From Paraburkholderia sp. Ac-20340 (lineage in GTDB: Bacteria; Pseudomonadota; Gammaproteobacteria; Burkholderiales; Burkholderiaceae), in the NCBI RefSeq assembly GCF_017104965.1, contig NZ_JAAGPR010000003.1, positions 62,001 through 126,000 of the forward strand: a DNA stretch of 64,000 bases, given 5' to 3'. Of this stretch, positions 44,104 to 55,850 are shown one piece after another; position 1 is the stretch's first letter, and each line of letters starts with the position of its first letter. The notes under the pieces were generated by a model. It was not told where the DNA came from and did no database searches. It worked only from the letters and a program-made list of their open reading frames with translations. Made by a program: the position numbers and the translations under genes.

Positions 44104-45224
44104 TGAATAGCGGCGAATACACCTACATCTGGCAAGCCGGCGACTGGCCGGCATGGCGCTTCGACATGGCGGCGCTCGCCGAACCTATGGCCGAAGCCAG
44201 CCGCGCCCAGGGCGTGCTGATGGGCCGTCTGGCCGATGTCGGCCTGCGTCTGCGCGATCAGGCGAGCCTTGCGGCGCTCACCGAAGACGTCCTGAAAACC
44301 AGCGAAATCGAAGGCGAGCGGCTGAACGTGGCGTCGGTGCGCTCGTCGATCGCGCGGCGTCTGGGCGTGGATATCGGTGCACTCGCGCCCGTGGACCGGC
44401 ACGTGGAAGGCGTGGTCGAGATGGTGCTCGACGCAACGGCGAACAGCCGCCAGCCCATCACGCGCGAGCGCCTGTTCGGCTGGCACGCGGCCTTGTTTCC
44501 CACCGGTTACGCGGGGCTATCGCGCATCACGGTCGGCGCCTGGCGCGATGACGTCACGGGCCCGATGCAGGTGGTCTCCGGGCCGATCGGGCGTCAGCGT
44601 GTGCACTTCGAAGCGCCGCCCGCGCCACGTCTGGAAGCCGAATTGCAGCGCTTTCTCGACTGGGTCAACGCGCCTGCCCAGATGCCGGCCTTGATCAAGG
44701 CCGGCCTCGGACATCTGTGGTTCGTCACCTTGCACCCGTTCGATGACGGTAACGGCCGCGTCGCGCGCGCGATCGGAGATCTGCTGCTGGCGCGCGCGGA
44801 TGGCAGCTCGCAGCGTTTCTACAGTTTGTCGGCGCAGATCCAGCGCGAGCGCAAGGCGTATTACGAGATTCTCGAACGCACGCAGAAGCAGTCGATGGAC
44901 GTGACTGGGTGGCTGCGCTGGTTTCTCGACACCCTGCATCGCGCGGTCGATCACGCGCAGATCACGCTCGATGCGGTGCTCGTCAAGGCGCGCTTCTGGC
45001 ATCAATGGGCCGATGCGCAGTTCAACGAGCGGCAGGCCAAGGTCGTGAACCGCATGCTCGACGGTTTCGACGGCAAGCTCACCAGCGGCAAATGGGCGGC
45101 GATGGCCAAATGCTCGTCCGATACGGCGCTGCGCGATATCAACGATCTCGTCGCGCGAGGCGTGCTGCGCAAGTGTGATGGGGGCGGGCGCAGCACGAGC
45201 TACGAGCTGAATCCGCCAGCATGA
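44103..45224 (+). CDS. Fic-family AMP-transferase with N-terminal inhibitory helix and C-terminal winged helix
   Basis: ATG 44103 gives 373 residues (MNSGEYTYIWQAGDWPAWRF). An N-terminal DUF4172-like domain carries the inhibitory motif T-x3-E-G (KTSEIEGERL). The Fic core contains HPFDDGNGRVAR, the full catalytic H-P-F-x-[D/E]-G-N-G-R-x-x-R. The C-terminus is a winged HTH (SGKWAAMAKCSSDTALRDIN, then LVARGVLRKCDGGGRSTSYE). Such proteins transfer AMP to targets when the inhibitory glutamate is displaced. No separate antitoxin is needed. The gene is preceded by a palindrome including its start codon. Confidence 0.93.
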   Translation: MNSGEYTYIWQAGDWPAWRFDMAALAEPMAEASRAQGVLMGRLADVGLRLRDQASLAALTEDVLKTSEIEGERLNVASVRSSIARRLGVDIGALAPVDRHVEGVVEMVLDATANSRQPITRERLFGWHAALFPTGYAGLSRITVGAWRDDVTGPMQVVSGPIGRQRVHFEAPPAPRLEAELQRFLDWVNAPAQMPALIKAGLGHLWFVTLHPFDDGNGRVARAIGDLLLARADGSSQRFYSLSAQIQRERKAYYEILERTQKQSMDVTGWLRWFLDTLHRAVDHAQITLDAVLVKARFWHQWADAQFNERQAKVVNRMLDGFDGKLTSGKWAAMAKCSSDTALRDINDLVARGVLRKCDGGGRSTSYELNPPA

Positions 45225-45225
45225 A

Positions 45226-45262
45226 AAAACCCCGCGCCTGAACAGGTCGCGGGGTTTTTATC
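45226..45262. terminator. Bidirectional terminator between fic and the parvulin gene
   Basis: AACCCCGC ... GCGGGGTT stem with A and T runs on both sides, between convergent genes. Confidence 0.85.
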
Positions 45263-45284
45263 GAAGCAGGACTGCGGGGCAGTC

Positions 45285-46064
45285 TTACTGGATCTTCGCT
45301 TGCGCGCGCAGTTGCTTTTCGAACGCGAGCAGCTTTTCCTGCTGGAGTTGCTGGACGATCTGCGGGCGAACCTGCTCGAGCGGCGGCGGTGCGATTGCGC
45401 GGATGTCGTCGACACGGATGATGTGCCAGCCGAACTGCGTATGCACCGGCGTATCGGTGACCTGGCCTTTTTGCAGCGAGGTTGCGGCCGCAGCGAATTC
45501 CGGCACGTAAGCCTTCGGGTCCGACCAGTCGAGGTCGCCGCCGTTCTTCGCCGAACCCGGGTCCTTCGAGTACTGCTTCGCGAGGTCTTCGAAGCTTGCG
45601 CCGGCCTTGATCTTTGCGATCAGGTCCTTCGCCTGCTGTTCGTCGGCCACGAGGATGTGGTGCAGGTGATATTCCTTGCCGCCTGCGCCTTGCGTGACCT
45701 TGTCGTACATCGCCTTGATGTCGGCGTCGGACGGCTGGTTGTTCTTGAGGAAGTCCTCGATCCACGCGTGCAGGATGACCTGCTGTTGCGCCATCGCCAG
45801 TTGTGCCTTCACGTCCGGACGATTCGGGATGCCCTGACGTGCGGCGGCCTGCATCAGCACTTCGCGGTTGATCAGCTCTTCACGCACGGCCTTTTCCAGG
45901 TCCGGCGTGTCTTGCTGGCCTTGCGCCACGACCTGGGCGATCAGCGCGTGGGCGCGCGACGTCGGGATCGGCGTGCCGTTCACGACGGCGACATTCTGCG
46001 CAAAGGCGGGAGCCGCCGCGAACGCAGCCAGCAACACCCAGAGACGGGTTTTCTTCAAGGTCAT
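45285..46064 (-). CDS. Periplasmic parvulin-type peptidyl-prolyl isomerase
   Basis: The 259-residue precursor has a signal peptide (KTRLWVLLAAFAAAPAFAQN). A SurA-N-like helical part follows. The parvulin domain starts about residue 130 (KEYHLHHILVADEQQAKDLI ... FGWHIIRVDDIR). It speeds proline isomerisation in the periplasm and may help outer-membrane protein folding. It is preceded by bolA-like and yciB genes on the same strand. Confidence 0.92.
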   Translation of the reverse strand: MTLKKTRLWVLLAAFAAAPAFAQNVAVVNGTPIPTSRAHALIAQVVAQGQQDTPDLEKAVREELINREVLMQAAARQGIPNRPDVKAQLAMAQQQVILHAWIEDFLKNNQPSDADIKAMYDKVTQGAGGKEYHLHHILVADEQQAKDLIAKIKAGASFEDLAKQYSKDPGSAKNGGDLDWSDPKAYVPEFAAAATSLQKGQVTDTPVHTQFGWHIIRVDDIRAIAPPPLEQVRPQIVQQLQQEKLLAFEKQLRAQAKIQ

Positions 46065-46101
46065 CGAAAAATCCTAACAGGGCGAATCAAAAGTGTGGGG
46101 C

Positions 46102-46422
46102 CTACCGCGACATCGGGGGCAGCGCTGCGGCTTCTTCGGGCGTGAGCGCGGTGATCGCAAGCGCGTGAATGCCGCGCTGCATGGCTTCGGCCAGCGCATC
46201 ATACACCATGCGATGCCTTGCCACGCGGGCTTTCCCCATGAATGCGGGCGCAACGATCGTGACATGAAAATGACCGCCCGCCGACGCGCCGGCATGGCCC
46301 GCGTGCAGCGCGCTGTCGTCGCGCACGACGATCGAATCGACCGGCGCGAGCGCTGCCGTGAGGCGCGTTTCGATCAGCGCGAGACGTTGCGCTGCGCTGG
46401 CGTTGAGAAAGTCATCGCTCAT
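46102..46422 (-). CDS. BolA-family protein
   Basis: ATG 46422 gives 106 residues. The BolA fold motif is seen in [20 protein letters not shown] with the conserved H-x(n)-R-H/V-Y-D-A-L pattern. BolA proteins partner monothiol glutaredoxins in iron-sulfur cluster traffic and affect morphology and stress response. The start overlaps the stop of yciB (ATGA), so the two are translationally coupled. The long frame to 46896 is antisense-type noise. Confidence 0.9.
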   Translation of the reverse strand: MSDDFLNASAAQRLALIETRLTAALAPVDSIVVRDDSALHAGHAGASAGGHFHVTIVAPAFMGKARVARHRMVYDALAEAMQRGIHALAITALTPEEAAALPPMSR

Positions 46423-46952
46423 TCTTCTTCCTTCATGTGACGCGACAGCCAGAGGCTCTGGCCGACGATGAACACGACCAGGATGCCGGTCGCGCCAAAC
46501 AGCTTGAAGTCGACCCACGCATCCGTGGAGAAGTGGAAGGCGACGAACAGATTGAGCATGCCCAGCAGCGCAAAGAAGATCGACCAGACGAAGTTCAGCT
46601 GCGTCCAGACGCGTTGCGGCAGACTGATCTGCTTGCCCATCATCGCTTCGATGAGGTTCTTGCCGAACGCCACCTGCGAGACCAGCAGCACGACCGAGAA
46701 GGCCCAGTACAGCACCGTGGGCTTCCACTTGATGAAGGTTTCGTCGTGCAGGATCAGCGTGGCGCCGCCGAACACGACGACGATGCCCAGCGACAGCCAC
46801 AGCATCGGATCGACCTTGCGATGGCGGAACGCCACCCAGGCGATCTGCACGAGCGTCGCGACGATGGCCACGGTCGTGGCCGTGAAGATGCCCCACAGCT
46901 TGAAGGCAACGAAGAACAGGATGATCGGGAACAGATCAAACAGAAATTTCAT
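46419..46952 (-). CDS. yciB: Inner-membrane septation protein A (YciB/IspZ)
   Basis: The 177-residue protein starts [20 protein letters not shown]. It has five to six hydrophobic helices and the family blocks [12 protein letters not shown] and [20 protein letters not shown]. It is linked to cell-envelope synthesis and division through contacts with elongasome and divisome proteins. The yciB-bolA order is conserved in beta-proteobacteria. Confidence 0.95.
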   Translation of the reverse strand: MKFLFDLFPIILFFVAFKLWGIFTATTVAIVATLVQIAWVAFRHRKVDPMLWLSLGIVVVFGGATLILHDETFIKWKPTVLYWAFSVVLLVSQVAFGKNLIEAMMGKQISLPQRVWTQLNFVWSIFFALLGMLNLFVAFHFSTDAWVDFKLFGATGILVVFIVGQSLWLSRHMKEEE

Positions 46953-47044
46953 TATCGGCCTGGAGTCCGCAAAAAGAGCCGCAAAAAGGGCGCGACGCGG
47001 TAAGGCGACACGCGCTCAACAACGAGAACGCGTGCCTGCCCGCG

Positions 47045-47464
47045 TTACTTGGGCTCGAATTGTAGCGCAGCCGAATTGATGCAATACCGAAGGCCCGTCG
47101 GGGCCGGACCGTCTTCGAACACGTGGCCCAGGTGCGCGCCGCAATTCTTGCAGCGCACTTCGATGCGCAGCATGCCGTGCGTGCGGTCCGTGCGCTCTTC
47201 GATCACCTCGCCGTCGATCGGGCGGAAATAGCTCGGCCAGCCGCAGCCGGCGTCGAATTTCGTATCCGATTCGAATAGCGGCGTGCCGCAGCAGACGCAG
47301 TCGTAGATGCCGCGCTCGGTGTGGTCCCAGTACTTGCCGGTGAAGGCGCGCTCGGTGGCCGCGTGGCGCGTGACCTGGTACTGGGTCGCATCGAGCTGCT
47401 CGCGCCATTCGGCGTCGCTCTTGTGGCCGGGGTAGGCGTCGGAGTTGTGGTCGTCCTGGCTCAT
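47045..47464 (-). CDS. msrB: Peptide-methionine (R)-S-oxide reductase
   Basis: ATG 47464 gives 139 residues. The zinc-binding CxxC pairs are CVCC and CKNC. The catalytic cysteine lies in [29 protein letters not shown] and [10 protein letters not shown] are family blocks. It repairs methionine R-sulfoxide in oxidised proteins. It lies next to selO, another redox-linked gene. Confidence 0.95.
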   Translation of the reverse strand: MSQDDHNSDAYPGHKSDAEWREQLDATQYQVTRHAATERAFTGKYWDHTERGIYDCVCCGTPLFESDTKFDAGCGWPSYFRPIDGEVIEERTDRTHGMLRIEVRCKNCGAHLGHVFEDGPAPTGLRYCINSAALQFEPK

Positions 47465-47508
47465 GTCGGGGTTCCTCTGGGTGGAAGATGGTCTATATGG
47501 GGCCGAGC

Positions 47509-49119
47509 TTACGAAGAGCAACTGACTTCGAGCGAGCTGGCCCACGCGGGCGGCAGCGCCGCGTAGCTGGCGTTCTCCGGCTGCTCGTCGAAGGGGCGCT
47601 TGAGCACGTTGGCAAGGCGCTCGACTTCGCTGAAGTCCTTCTGCGCCGCGCGCTCGATCGCCGTCTGCGCGAGATGGTTGCGCAGCACGAACTTCGGGTT
47701 CACGCGGTTCATCGCGGCGGCGCGCGCGGCGTCGTCGCGCGTTTCGTGGGCGAGGCGCGCGCGGTAATCGGCGGCCCAGGCGTCGAAGGCGGGACGATCG
47801 AGGAACAGATCGCGCACCGTCGTATCGTTTTGCGCATCGAGCTTCGACACGTTGGCGAGATTGCGGAACGTCAGCGTGAAATCGGCGCGGTTCGCATGCA
47901 TGATCTCGAACAGGCGATTGGCGAGCTGGTCGTCGCCTTCGCGTGCGTGTTCGAGGCCGAGCTTCGCGCGCATACGCGCTTCGAGCGCGGGCGCGAAATG
48001 GCCCTTGAAGCGTTCGAGCACGCCTTGCGCGTCGGCCACGCAGCGCTCGCCGCGGGTTTTGTCGTCGGCGATCTCGTAGTGCATGCCGAACAGCGGCAGC
48101 AGCGCCTGCGCGAGGCAAAAGAGATTCCAGTAGCCGATCTGCGGCTGCGCGCGATAGGCGTAGCGGCCTTGCGAATCCGAGTGATTGCAGATGTGGTTCG
48201 CGTCGAAACCGTCGATGAAACCGAACGGGCCGTAATCGATCGTGAGACCGAGAATCGACATGTTGTCGGTGTTCATCACGCCATGGCAAAAGCCCACGGC
48301 CTGCCAGTCGACCATCAGCGCCGCCGTGGTTTGCACGGCCTGATCGAGCAGCGCGAGATACGGATCGTCGGCTTCGCGCAGTTGCGGATAGAAGCGGTCG
48401 ATCACGTGATCGGCGAGCTTTTGCAGCGCCTCGACGTTGTCCTGCGAATAGAAGTGCTCGAAGTGGCCAAAGCGCACGAAGCTGGGCGACACGCGCGTGA
48501 CGACCGCGGCGGTTTCCAGTTCCTCGCGGCGCACCGCCTGATCGGAGCCCGTCACGGCCAGCGCGCGCGTGGTCGGAATGCCGAGGTGATGCATCGCCTC
48601 GGAGCACAAAAATTCGCGGATCGACGAACGCAGCACCGCGCGGCCATCGCCCATGCGCGAGTAGGGCGTGCGTCCCGCGCCCTTGAGCTGGACTTCGTGG
48701 CGCAGGCCGGCGTGTTCGACCTCGCCGAGCATCAGCGCGCGGCCGTCACCGAGCTGGCCCGCCCACACGCCGAATTGATGCCCCGAATACACCGAAGCGA
48801 ACGACATCGCCGAGGGCGAACGCTCGCGCGTGAAGTTGCCGCTGAAAAACGCGGCGAACGCGGGATCGCGCACGGCATCGGCATCGAGTCCGAGCAGCGC
48901 GGCCGTTTCGGGCGAGTAGCCGACGCTATACGGCGCGGGCAGCGGCGCGCCGGGCAGGCGCGTGTAGAAGGTGGCGCCGAGCGCCGCGAAGTTGTCGTCG
49001 CGCGGCGCGGTGAGCGCGCGTTCGAAGTCGGCGAGCGGGCCGCTGGCCGGCAGGTTCGTGGCGGTCTGTGTCACTTGGGAATCGCTGGGAGAGGAATTCG
49101 GGCCTGGTGAAAACGACAT
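47509..49119 (-). CDS. selO: Protein adenylyltransferase SelO (YdiU family)
   Basis: ATG 49119 gives 536 residues. The pseudokinase core shows [20 protein letters not shown] and [20 protein letters not shown]. Conserved SELO blocks are present throughout. The C-terminus ends VSCSS, where animal SELENOO has a selenocysteine motif and bacterial forms use Cys. It transfers AMP to serine, threonine or tyrosine of target proteins, with links to redox control. It is adjacent to msrB on the same strand. Confidence 0.95.
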   Translation of the reverse strand: MSFSPGPNSSPSDSQVTQTATNLPASGPLADFERALTAPRDDNFAALGATFYTRLPGAPLPAPYSVGYSPETAALLGLDADAVRDPAFAAFFSGNFTRERSPSAMSFASVYSGHQFGVWAGQLGDGRALMLGEVEHAGLRHEVQLKGAGRTPYSRMGDGRAVLRSSIREFLCSEAMHHLGIPTTRALAVTGSDQAVRREELETAAVVTRVSPSFVRFGHFEHFYSQDNVEALQKLADHVIDRFYPQLREADDPYLALLDQAVQTTAALMVDWQAVGFCHGVMNTDNMSILGLTIDYGPFGFIDGFDANHICNHSDSQGRYAYRAQPQIGYWNLFCLAQALLPLFGMHYEIADDKTRGERCVADAQGVLERFKGHFAPALEARMRAKLGLEHAREGDDQLANRLFEIMHANRADFTLTFRNLANVSKLDAQNDTTVRDLFLDRPAFDAWAADYRARLAHETRDDAARAAAMNRVNPKFVLRNHLAQTAIERAAQKDFSEVERLANVLKRPFDEQPENASYAALPPAWASSLEVSCSS

Positions 49120-49297
49120 GTTGAGCGCCTGTTGAATAGCCGATATTGTAAGTCCGCGCCCGCTGGCGTGCAGGACATTGCCGCGGGTCATGTAATCCAG
49201 TCTGGAACCTGAGAACACGCCGTCAATAAGCTGTCTGCCTGGCCGTACACAATCACAAACGAGCATCCAGACATCCGAGTCGAGGAGACCGCCGACC

Positions 49298-51031
<1,734 letters not shown>

Positions 51032-51054
51032 AACCGTTTCAACCCTTTCTCCGG

Positions 51055-51080
51055 CGCAGCCTCTGGCTGCGTTTTTTTTT
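51055..51080 (+). terminator. Terminator after the acyl-CoA synthetase gene
   Basis: CGCAGCC tct GGCTGCG stem and nine T residues. Confidence 0.95.
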
Positions 51081-51235
51081 CGCCTTTTTTGCCGCCTCGG
51101 TACAAACCCCGATGCACTGCAGCAAGAAAAAAATGGAACGAGCGTACTTTTTTCGGTATTCTGCCTGCTGACCGGGAATGTCGGACAATGAAGCCGGCGA
51201 CGCACAACGCGGCCCGCATGCATGGAGGCAGGCAA

Positions 51236-53332
51236 ATGGTAGTGGACAACGCGGCAGTGATTTACACGACTCGCGACGGCGTCGCCGTCATCACGCTCAA
51301 CAATCCGCCCGTCAACGGCCTGGGTCATTCGACCCGCACCGGCATCGTCGAGGGTCTGGCGCGCGCCAACAGCGATCCCGCGGTGACGGCCATCGTCATC
51401 ACGGGCGCGGGCAAAGCCTTCTCGGGCGGCGCCGACATCACCGAATTCAACACGCCGAAGGCGACCCAGGAACCCACGCTCCACACCGTCATCAACGAAG
51501 TGGAAAAAAGCGCCAAGCCCGTCGTGGCCGCGATCCACAGCGTGGCGATGGGCGGCGGCCTGGAACTGGCGCTTGGCGCGCATTACCGCGTGGCGGCACC
51601 GGGCGCGCAGATCGCGCTGCCCGAAGTCAAGCTCGGCATTCTGCCGGGCGCGGGCGGCACGCAGCGTCTGCCGCGCGCCATCGGCCTCGAAGCCGCGCTC
51701 AACATGATCGTCAGCGGCGCGCCGGTGCCCAGCGAAAAGCTCGCGAAATCGGGCCTGTTCGACGCGATGATCGAAGGCGATCTGCTGACCGAAGCCGTCG
51801 CCTTCGCGCGCAAGGCCGCCGACAAGCAAGGCCCGCATCCGCTCGTGCGCCACCGCAAGATCGAGCATCCGAACGCCGAAGGCTTCCTGCAGTTCTCGCG
51901 CAACACCGTGGGCGCGATGTCGAAGAACTATCCGGCGCCGGTGAAGTGCATCGATGCGATCGCCGCAGGTGTGAAGCAGGGCTTCGACAAGGGCCTCGCC
52001 TACGAGCGCGAATGTTTCGTCGAACTCGTGCAGACGCCCGAATCGCACGCGCTGCGCCACGCCTTCTTCGGCGAACGCGCGGCGAGCAAGATTCCCGATG
52101 TGCCGTCGGGCACGCCCACGCGCGATATCCAGAAGATCGCGGTGATCGGCGCGGGCACCATGGGCGGCGGCATCACCATGAACTTCCTCAACGCGGGCGT
52201 GCCGGTCACGCTGCTGGAAACGAAGCAGGAAGCGCTCGATCGCGGCCTCGCCACGATCCGCAAGAACTACGAAGCGCAGGTCAAGAAGGGCAAGCTCACG
52301 CAGGAGAAGGTCGAAGCGCGCATGGCGCTGATCAGCCCGACGCTGTCCTATGACGACCTCAAGCAGGCCGACCTCATCATCGAAGCCGTGTTCGAAGAAC
52401 TCGGCGTGAAAGAGCAGGTGTTCAAGCGCCTCGATGAAGTCGCCAAGCCTGGCGCGATTCTCGCCTCGAACACCTCGACGCTCGACGTCGACAAGATCGC
52501 CGCGTTCACGAAGCGTCCGCAGGACGTGGTCGGTCTGCACTTCTTCAGCCCGGCCAATGTGATGAAGCTGCTCGAAGTCGTGCGCGGCAAGGACACGGCC
52601 AAGGACGTGCTCGCCACGGTCATGCAGGTCGCGAAGAAGATCCGCAAGACGGCGGTGGTATCGGGCGTGTGCGATGGCTTTATCGGCAATCGCATGATCG
52701 AACAGTACGTGCGCCAGGCGCTCTATATGCTCGAAGAAGGCGCGCTGCCGGCGCAGGTCGATCGCGCGATCGAGAAGTTCGGTTTCGCGATGGGGCCGTT
52801 CCGCATGAGCGACCTCGCGGGCAACGACATCGGCTGGGCGATCCGCAAGCGCCGCTATCAGGAACAGCCGGACCTCAAGTATTCGAAGATCGCCGACCGC
52901 CTCTGCGAGACGGGCCGCTTCGGCCAGAAGACCGGCGCGGGCTGGTACGACTACAAGGCCGGCGAGCGCAACGCACTGCCTTCGAAGTTCGTGGACGACA
53001 TGATCGTCGCGTATTCGAAGGAAGCGGGCACCGGGCGCCGCAAGATCAGCGACGACGAAATCGTCGAACGTCTGGTGTTCGCGCTGGCGAACGAAGGCGC
53101 GAAGATCGTCGAAGAAGGCATCGCGTCGAAGGCTTCGGACGTCGACATGGTTTATCTCACGGGCTACGGCTTCCCGCTGTGGCGCGGCGGCCCGATGCTC
53201 TACGCGGATACCGTCGGCCTCTACAACGTGGCGCGCGCCATCCGCCGCTACGCCGCCCAGCCGAACGGCGACGCGTGGGACATCGCGGCGTCGCTCGCCC
53301 GGCTGGCCGACGAGGGCGGCTCGTTCAACTGA
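51236..53332 (+). CDS. Fused enoyl-CoA hydratase / 3-hydroxyacyl-CoA dehydrogenase (FadB/FadJ-like)
   Basis: ATG 51236, with GGAGG 8 bp upstream, is preferred over 51089. The 698-residue protein has an N-terminal crotonase domain (NPPVNGLGHSTRTGIVEG; KAFSGGADI; VAMGGGLELALGAHYRVA). An NAD-binding dehydrogenase half follows (VIGAGTMGGGITMNFLNAG; ASNTSTLDV; FFSPANVMKLLEVV). It carries out hydration and the second oxidation of beta-oxidation. It is followed by pncA and a thiolase gene; the thiolase completes the cycle. Confidence 0.95.
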   Translation: MVVDNAAVIYTTRDGVAVITLNNPPVNGLGHSTRTGIVEGLARANSDPAVTAIVITGAGKAFSGGADITEFNTPKATQEPTLHTVINEVEKSAKPVVAAIHSVAMGGGLELALGAHYRVAAPGAQIALPEVKLGILPGAGGTQRLPRAIGLEAALNMIVSGAPVPSEKLAKSGLFDAMIEGDLLTEAVAFARKAADKQGPHPLVRHRKIEHPNAEGFLQFSRNTVGAMSKNYPAPVKCIDAIAAGVKQGFDKGLAYERECFVELVQTPESHALRHAFFGERAASKIPDVPSGTPTRDIQKIAVIGAGTMGGGITMNFLNAGVPVTLLETKQEALDRGLATIRKNYEAQVKKGKLTQEKVEARMALISPTLSYDDLKQADLIIEAVFEELGVKEQVFKRLDEVAKPGAILASNTSTLDVDKIAAFTKRPQDVVGLHFFSPANVMKLLEVVRGKDTAKDVLATVMQVAKKIRKTAVVSGVCDGFIGNRMIEQYVRQALYMLEEGALPAQVDRAIEKFGFAMGPFRMSDLAGNDIGWAIRKRRYQEQPDLKYSKIADRLCETGRFGQKTGAGWYDYKAGERNALPSKFVDDMIVAYSKEAGTGRRKISDDEIVERLVFALANEGAKIVEEGIASKASDVDMVYLTGYGFPLWRGGPMLYADTVGLYNVARAIRRYAAQPNGDAWDIAASLARLADEGGSFN

Positions 53333-53364
53333 ACATCTGACCAGTTCAACATCGGACGGACATC

Positions 53365-54012
53365 ATGAGAAGCGCAGACGACGTGCTCCTGTTGATCGAC
53401 CTGCAATACGACTTCATGCCGGGCGGGGCGCTGGCCGTCGCGCGGGGCGACGAAGTCGTGCCGGTTGCCAACCGGCTCGCGCAGGGCTTCAGGCATGTGG
53501 TGCTCACGCAGGACTGGCACCCGGCGGAGCATGTGTCGTTTGCGGCGAATCATGCCGGCGATCATGGTCAACGCACGCCTTTCGAAACCCTCTCGCTGCC
53601 TTACGGCGAGCAGGTGTTGTGGCCCACGCACTGCGTGCAGGGCACCGAAGGCGCCGCGCTGCATCGCGATCTCGACGTGCCGCACGCCCGCGCGCTGATC
53701 CGCAAAGGCCATCACGCGGATGTCGACAGCTACTCGGCGTTTCTCGAAGCCGATCGCACGACGCCCACGGGTCTTGCGGGTTATCTGCGCGAGACCGGCG
53801 CGAAGCGCGTCTACTGCTGCGGCCTTGCGACCGACTATTGCGTCGCGTGGTCCGCGCTCGATGCGCGCGCTGCCGGCTTCGAAACCGTGCTGATCGAAGA
53901 CGCCTCGCGCGCCATCGACCTGAACGGGTCGCTCGCCGCCGCGTGGGAGCAGCTGCAGGCGGCGGGCGTGAAGCGCGCGCAGTCGGCCGACGTGCTCGCG
54001 GGCACGGTTTGA
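53365..54012 (+). CDS. pncA: Nicotinamidase
   Basis: The 215-residue isochorismatase-fold enzyme has catalytic Asp in LLLIDLQYDFMPGGAL. The metal-binding set lies in TQDWHPAEHVSFAANH, and the nucleophile Cys in CGLATDYCVAWSALDARAAG. It turns nicotinamide into nicotinate for NAD salvage. It starts 32 bp after the fadJ-like gene and is probably co-transcribed, which is unexpected by function but not rare in this group. Confidence 0.93.
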   Translation: MRSADDVLLLIDLQYDFMPGGALAVARGDEVVPVANRLAQGFRHVVLTQDWHPAEHVSFAANHAGDHGQRTPFETLSLPYGEQVLWPTHCVQGTEGAALHRDLDVPHARALIRKGHHADVDSYSAFLEADRTTPTGLAGYLRETGAKRVYCCGLATDYCVAWSALDARAAGFETVLIEDASRAIDLNGSLAAAWEQLQAAGVKRAQSADVLAGTV

Positions 54013-54086
54013 TCGCCATTCTGATGATGGTCTGATGTCTGGATTCGACACTATTCGCAGCATCCAAAATTCTGCTGGAGACACGC

Positions 54087-55265
54087 ATGACTGACGCCGT
54101 AATCGTTTCGACTGCCCGCACGGCCCTCGCCAAATCCTGGAAGGGCGCTTTCAACATGACGCATGGCGCCACGCTCGGTGGCCATGTCACGCAAGCCGCC
54201 GTCGAGCGCGCGAAGATCGACCCCGCGCGCATCGAAGACGTGATCATGGGCTGCGCCAATCCCGAAGGCGCGACGGGCGCCAATATCGCGCGCCAGATCG
54301 CGCTGCGCGCAGGCCTGCCGGTTTCGGTGCCGGGCATGACGGTGAACCGCTTCTGTTCGTCGGGACTGCAAACCATTGCGCTGGCCGCGCAACGCGTGAT
54401 CGCCGGTGAGGGCGATGTGTTCGTGGCAGGCGGCGTGGAGTCGATCTCGTGCGTGCAGAACGAGATGAACCGCCACATGATGGCCGAAGGCTGGCTCAAC
54501 CAGCACAAGCCGGAAATCTACTGGAGCATGCTGCAGACGGCCGAAAACGTCGCGAAGCGCTACGAGATTTCGCGCGACCGTCAGGACGAGTACGGCGTGC
54601 AGTCGCAACTGCGCGCAGCGGCCGCTCAGGCCGCCGGTCTCTTCAACGACGAAATCGTGCCGATGACGGTGCTCGCCGGTGTCGGCGACAAGGCCACGGG
54701 CCAGCTGGTCACGAAGGAAGTGACGATTTCCGCCGACGAAGGCATTCGCGGCGACACCACGCTCGAAGGCGTGTCGAAGATCCGCACGGCGATGCCCGGC
54801 GGCGTGATCACGGCGGGCAACGCCAGCCAGTTCTCGGATGGCGCGAGCGCCTGCGTGGTGATGAACGCCAAGGTGGCGGAGCGCGAAGGCCTGCAGCCGC
54901 TCGGCATCTTCCGCGGCTTCGCGGTGGCTGGCTGCGAGCCGGACGAAATGGGTATCGGCCCGGTGTTCGCAGTGCCCAAACTGCTCAAGCAGGCAGGCCT
55001 GAAGGTCGAGGACATCGGCCTGTGGGAACTGAACGAAGCGTTCGCCGTGCAGGTGCTGTATTGCCGCGACAAGCTCGGCATTCCCGCCGATCGCCTCAAC
55101 GTGAACGGCGGCGCGATCGCGGTCGGTCACCCGTATGGCGTGTCGGGCGCGCGTCTCACGGGCCATGCGCTGATCGAAGGCAAGCGCCGTGGCGCGAAGT
55201 TCGTCGTCGTGACGATGTGTATCGGCGGCGGGCAGGGCGCAGCGGGCCTGTTCGAAGTCGTCTAA
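54087..55265 (+). CDS. Acetyl-CoA C-acyltransferase (thiolase)
   Basis: The 392-residue thiolase has the first active-site Cys in [12 protein letters not shown]. The His is in [13 protein letters not shown] and the second Cys in [14 protein letters not shown]. It performs the thiolytic last step of beta-oxidation. With the acyl-CoA ligase and hydratase/dehydrogenase genes it forms a set. Length and start are typical. The start follows an expected GGAG-like site (CTGGAGACACGC). Confidence 0.95.
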   Translation: MTDAVIVSTARTALAKSWKGAFNMTHGATLGGHVTQAAVERAKIDPARIEDVIMGCANPEGATGANIARQIALRAGLPVSVPGMTVNRFCSSGLQTIALAAQRVIAGEGDVFVAGGVESISCVQNEMNRHMMAEGWLNQHKPEIYWSMLQTAENVAKRYEISRDRQDEYGVQSQLRAAAAQAAGLFNDEIVPMTVLAGVGDKATGQLVTKEVTISADEGIRGDTTLEGVSKIRTAMPGGVITAGNASQFSDGASACVVMNAKVAEREGLQPLGIFRGFAVAGCEPDEMGIGPVFAVPKLLKQAGLKVEDIGLWELNEAFAVQVLYCRDKLGIPADRLNVNGGAIAVGHPYGVSGARLTGHALIEGKRRGAKFVVVTMCIGGGQGAAGLFEVV

Positions 55266-55268
55266 GGC

Positions 55269-55667
55269 CTAACGCGAGGCGATATCGCTTCGCGGCGAGC
55301 GGGCGCGCAGCCACGCGCCCGCTCGCAGCAGGCGAGCCGCCATCGTTATCCAGGCGATGAGCGCAGTTTGCGGCGGCGCCTGCACCAGCAGACGCGCGCC
55401 ATGCGGCTGCGCCGCGCGGATCGCATAGTGGTTGCGTTCGCTGGCGATATAGCGCTCGCCTTCATGCACAAGCAGCGTCTGTTCGGGCGCAAGCTGGCCG
55501 AGCGAAGCAAGCGCCCGATCGCGATAGCTGATGAGCAGTTCCCCCTCCACCGCCACGATCGCCGCACCGCGCCGCAATACGAGGGCGTGGCGCGCGCCGC
55601 GCGTCAGCGCGATGGGGCGGGTCTGGAGAGCGGGAACGCAATTTTCGGAGCGTGACGAGTCGTGCAT
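55269..55667 (-). CDS. DUF2917-family protein
   Basis: This 132-residue protein is of a type seen across Burkholderiaceae, with HALVLRRGAAIVAVEGELLI as its core. It is mostly beta-structured, with a basic C-terminus. Its gene lies divergent from the MocR regulator, a common arrangement. It is convergent with the thiolase gene. The molecular function is not known. Confidence 0.75.
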   Translation of the reverse strand: MHDSSRSENCVPALQTRPIALTRGARHALVLRRGAAIVAVEGELLISYRDRALASLGQLAPEQTLLVHEGERYIASERNHYAIRAAQPHGARLLVQAPPQTALIAWITMAARLLRAGAWLRARSPRSDIASR

Positions 55668-55850
55668 GGTCGATATCCGGTCGGTGAAGCGAAGTCAGGC
55701 TCCCAGCTTAGGGATGCGCGCTCAGCCGCAACAGCCGCAGGGCGGGGCCAATCGTTGCGCTACAGCGCACGCGCGGCGCGGGCTGTACCGGTGCAATCGG
55801 CGCTGGCGTGTATCTGTCGCGGTACGTCGCGCCTCTGGCATCATCGATCG

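Noticed and set aside
39720..44486. Very long open frame on the minus strand opposite purL
   Set aside because: It is the complement of purL codons in high-GC DNA; the plus strand encodes a complete, recognisable PurL.
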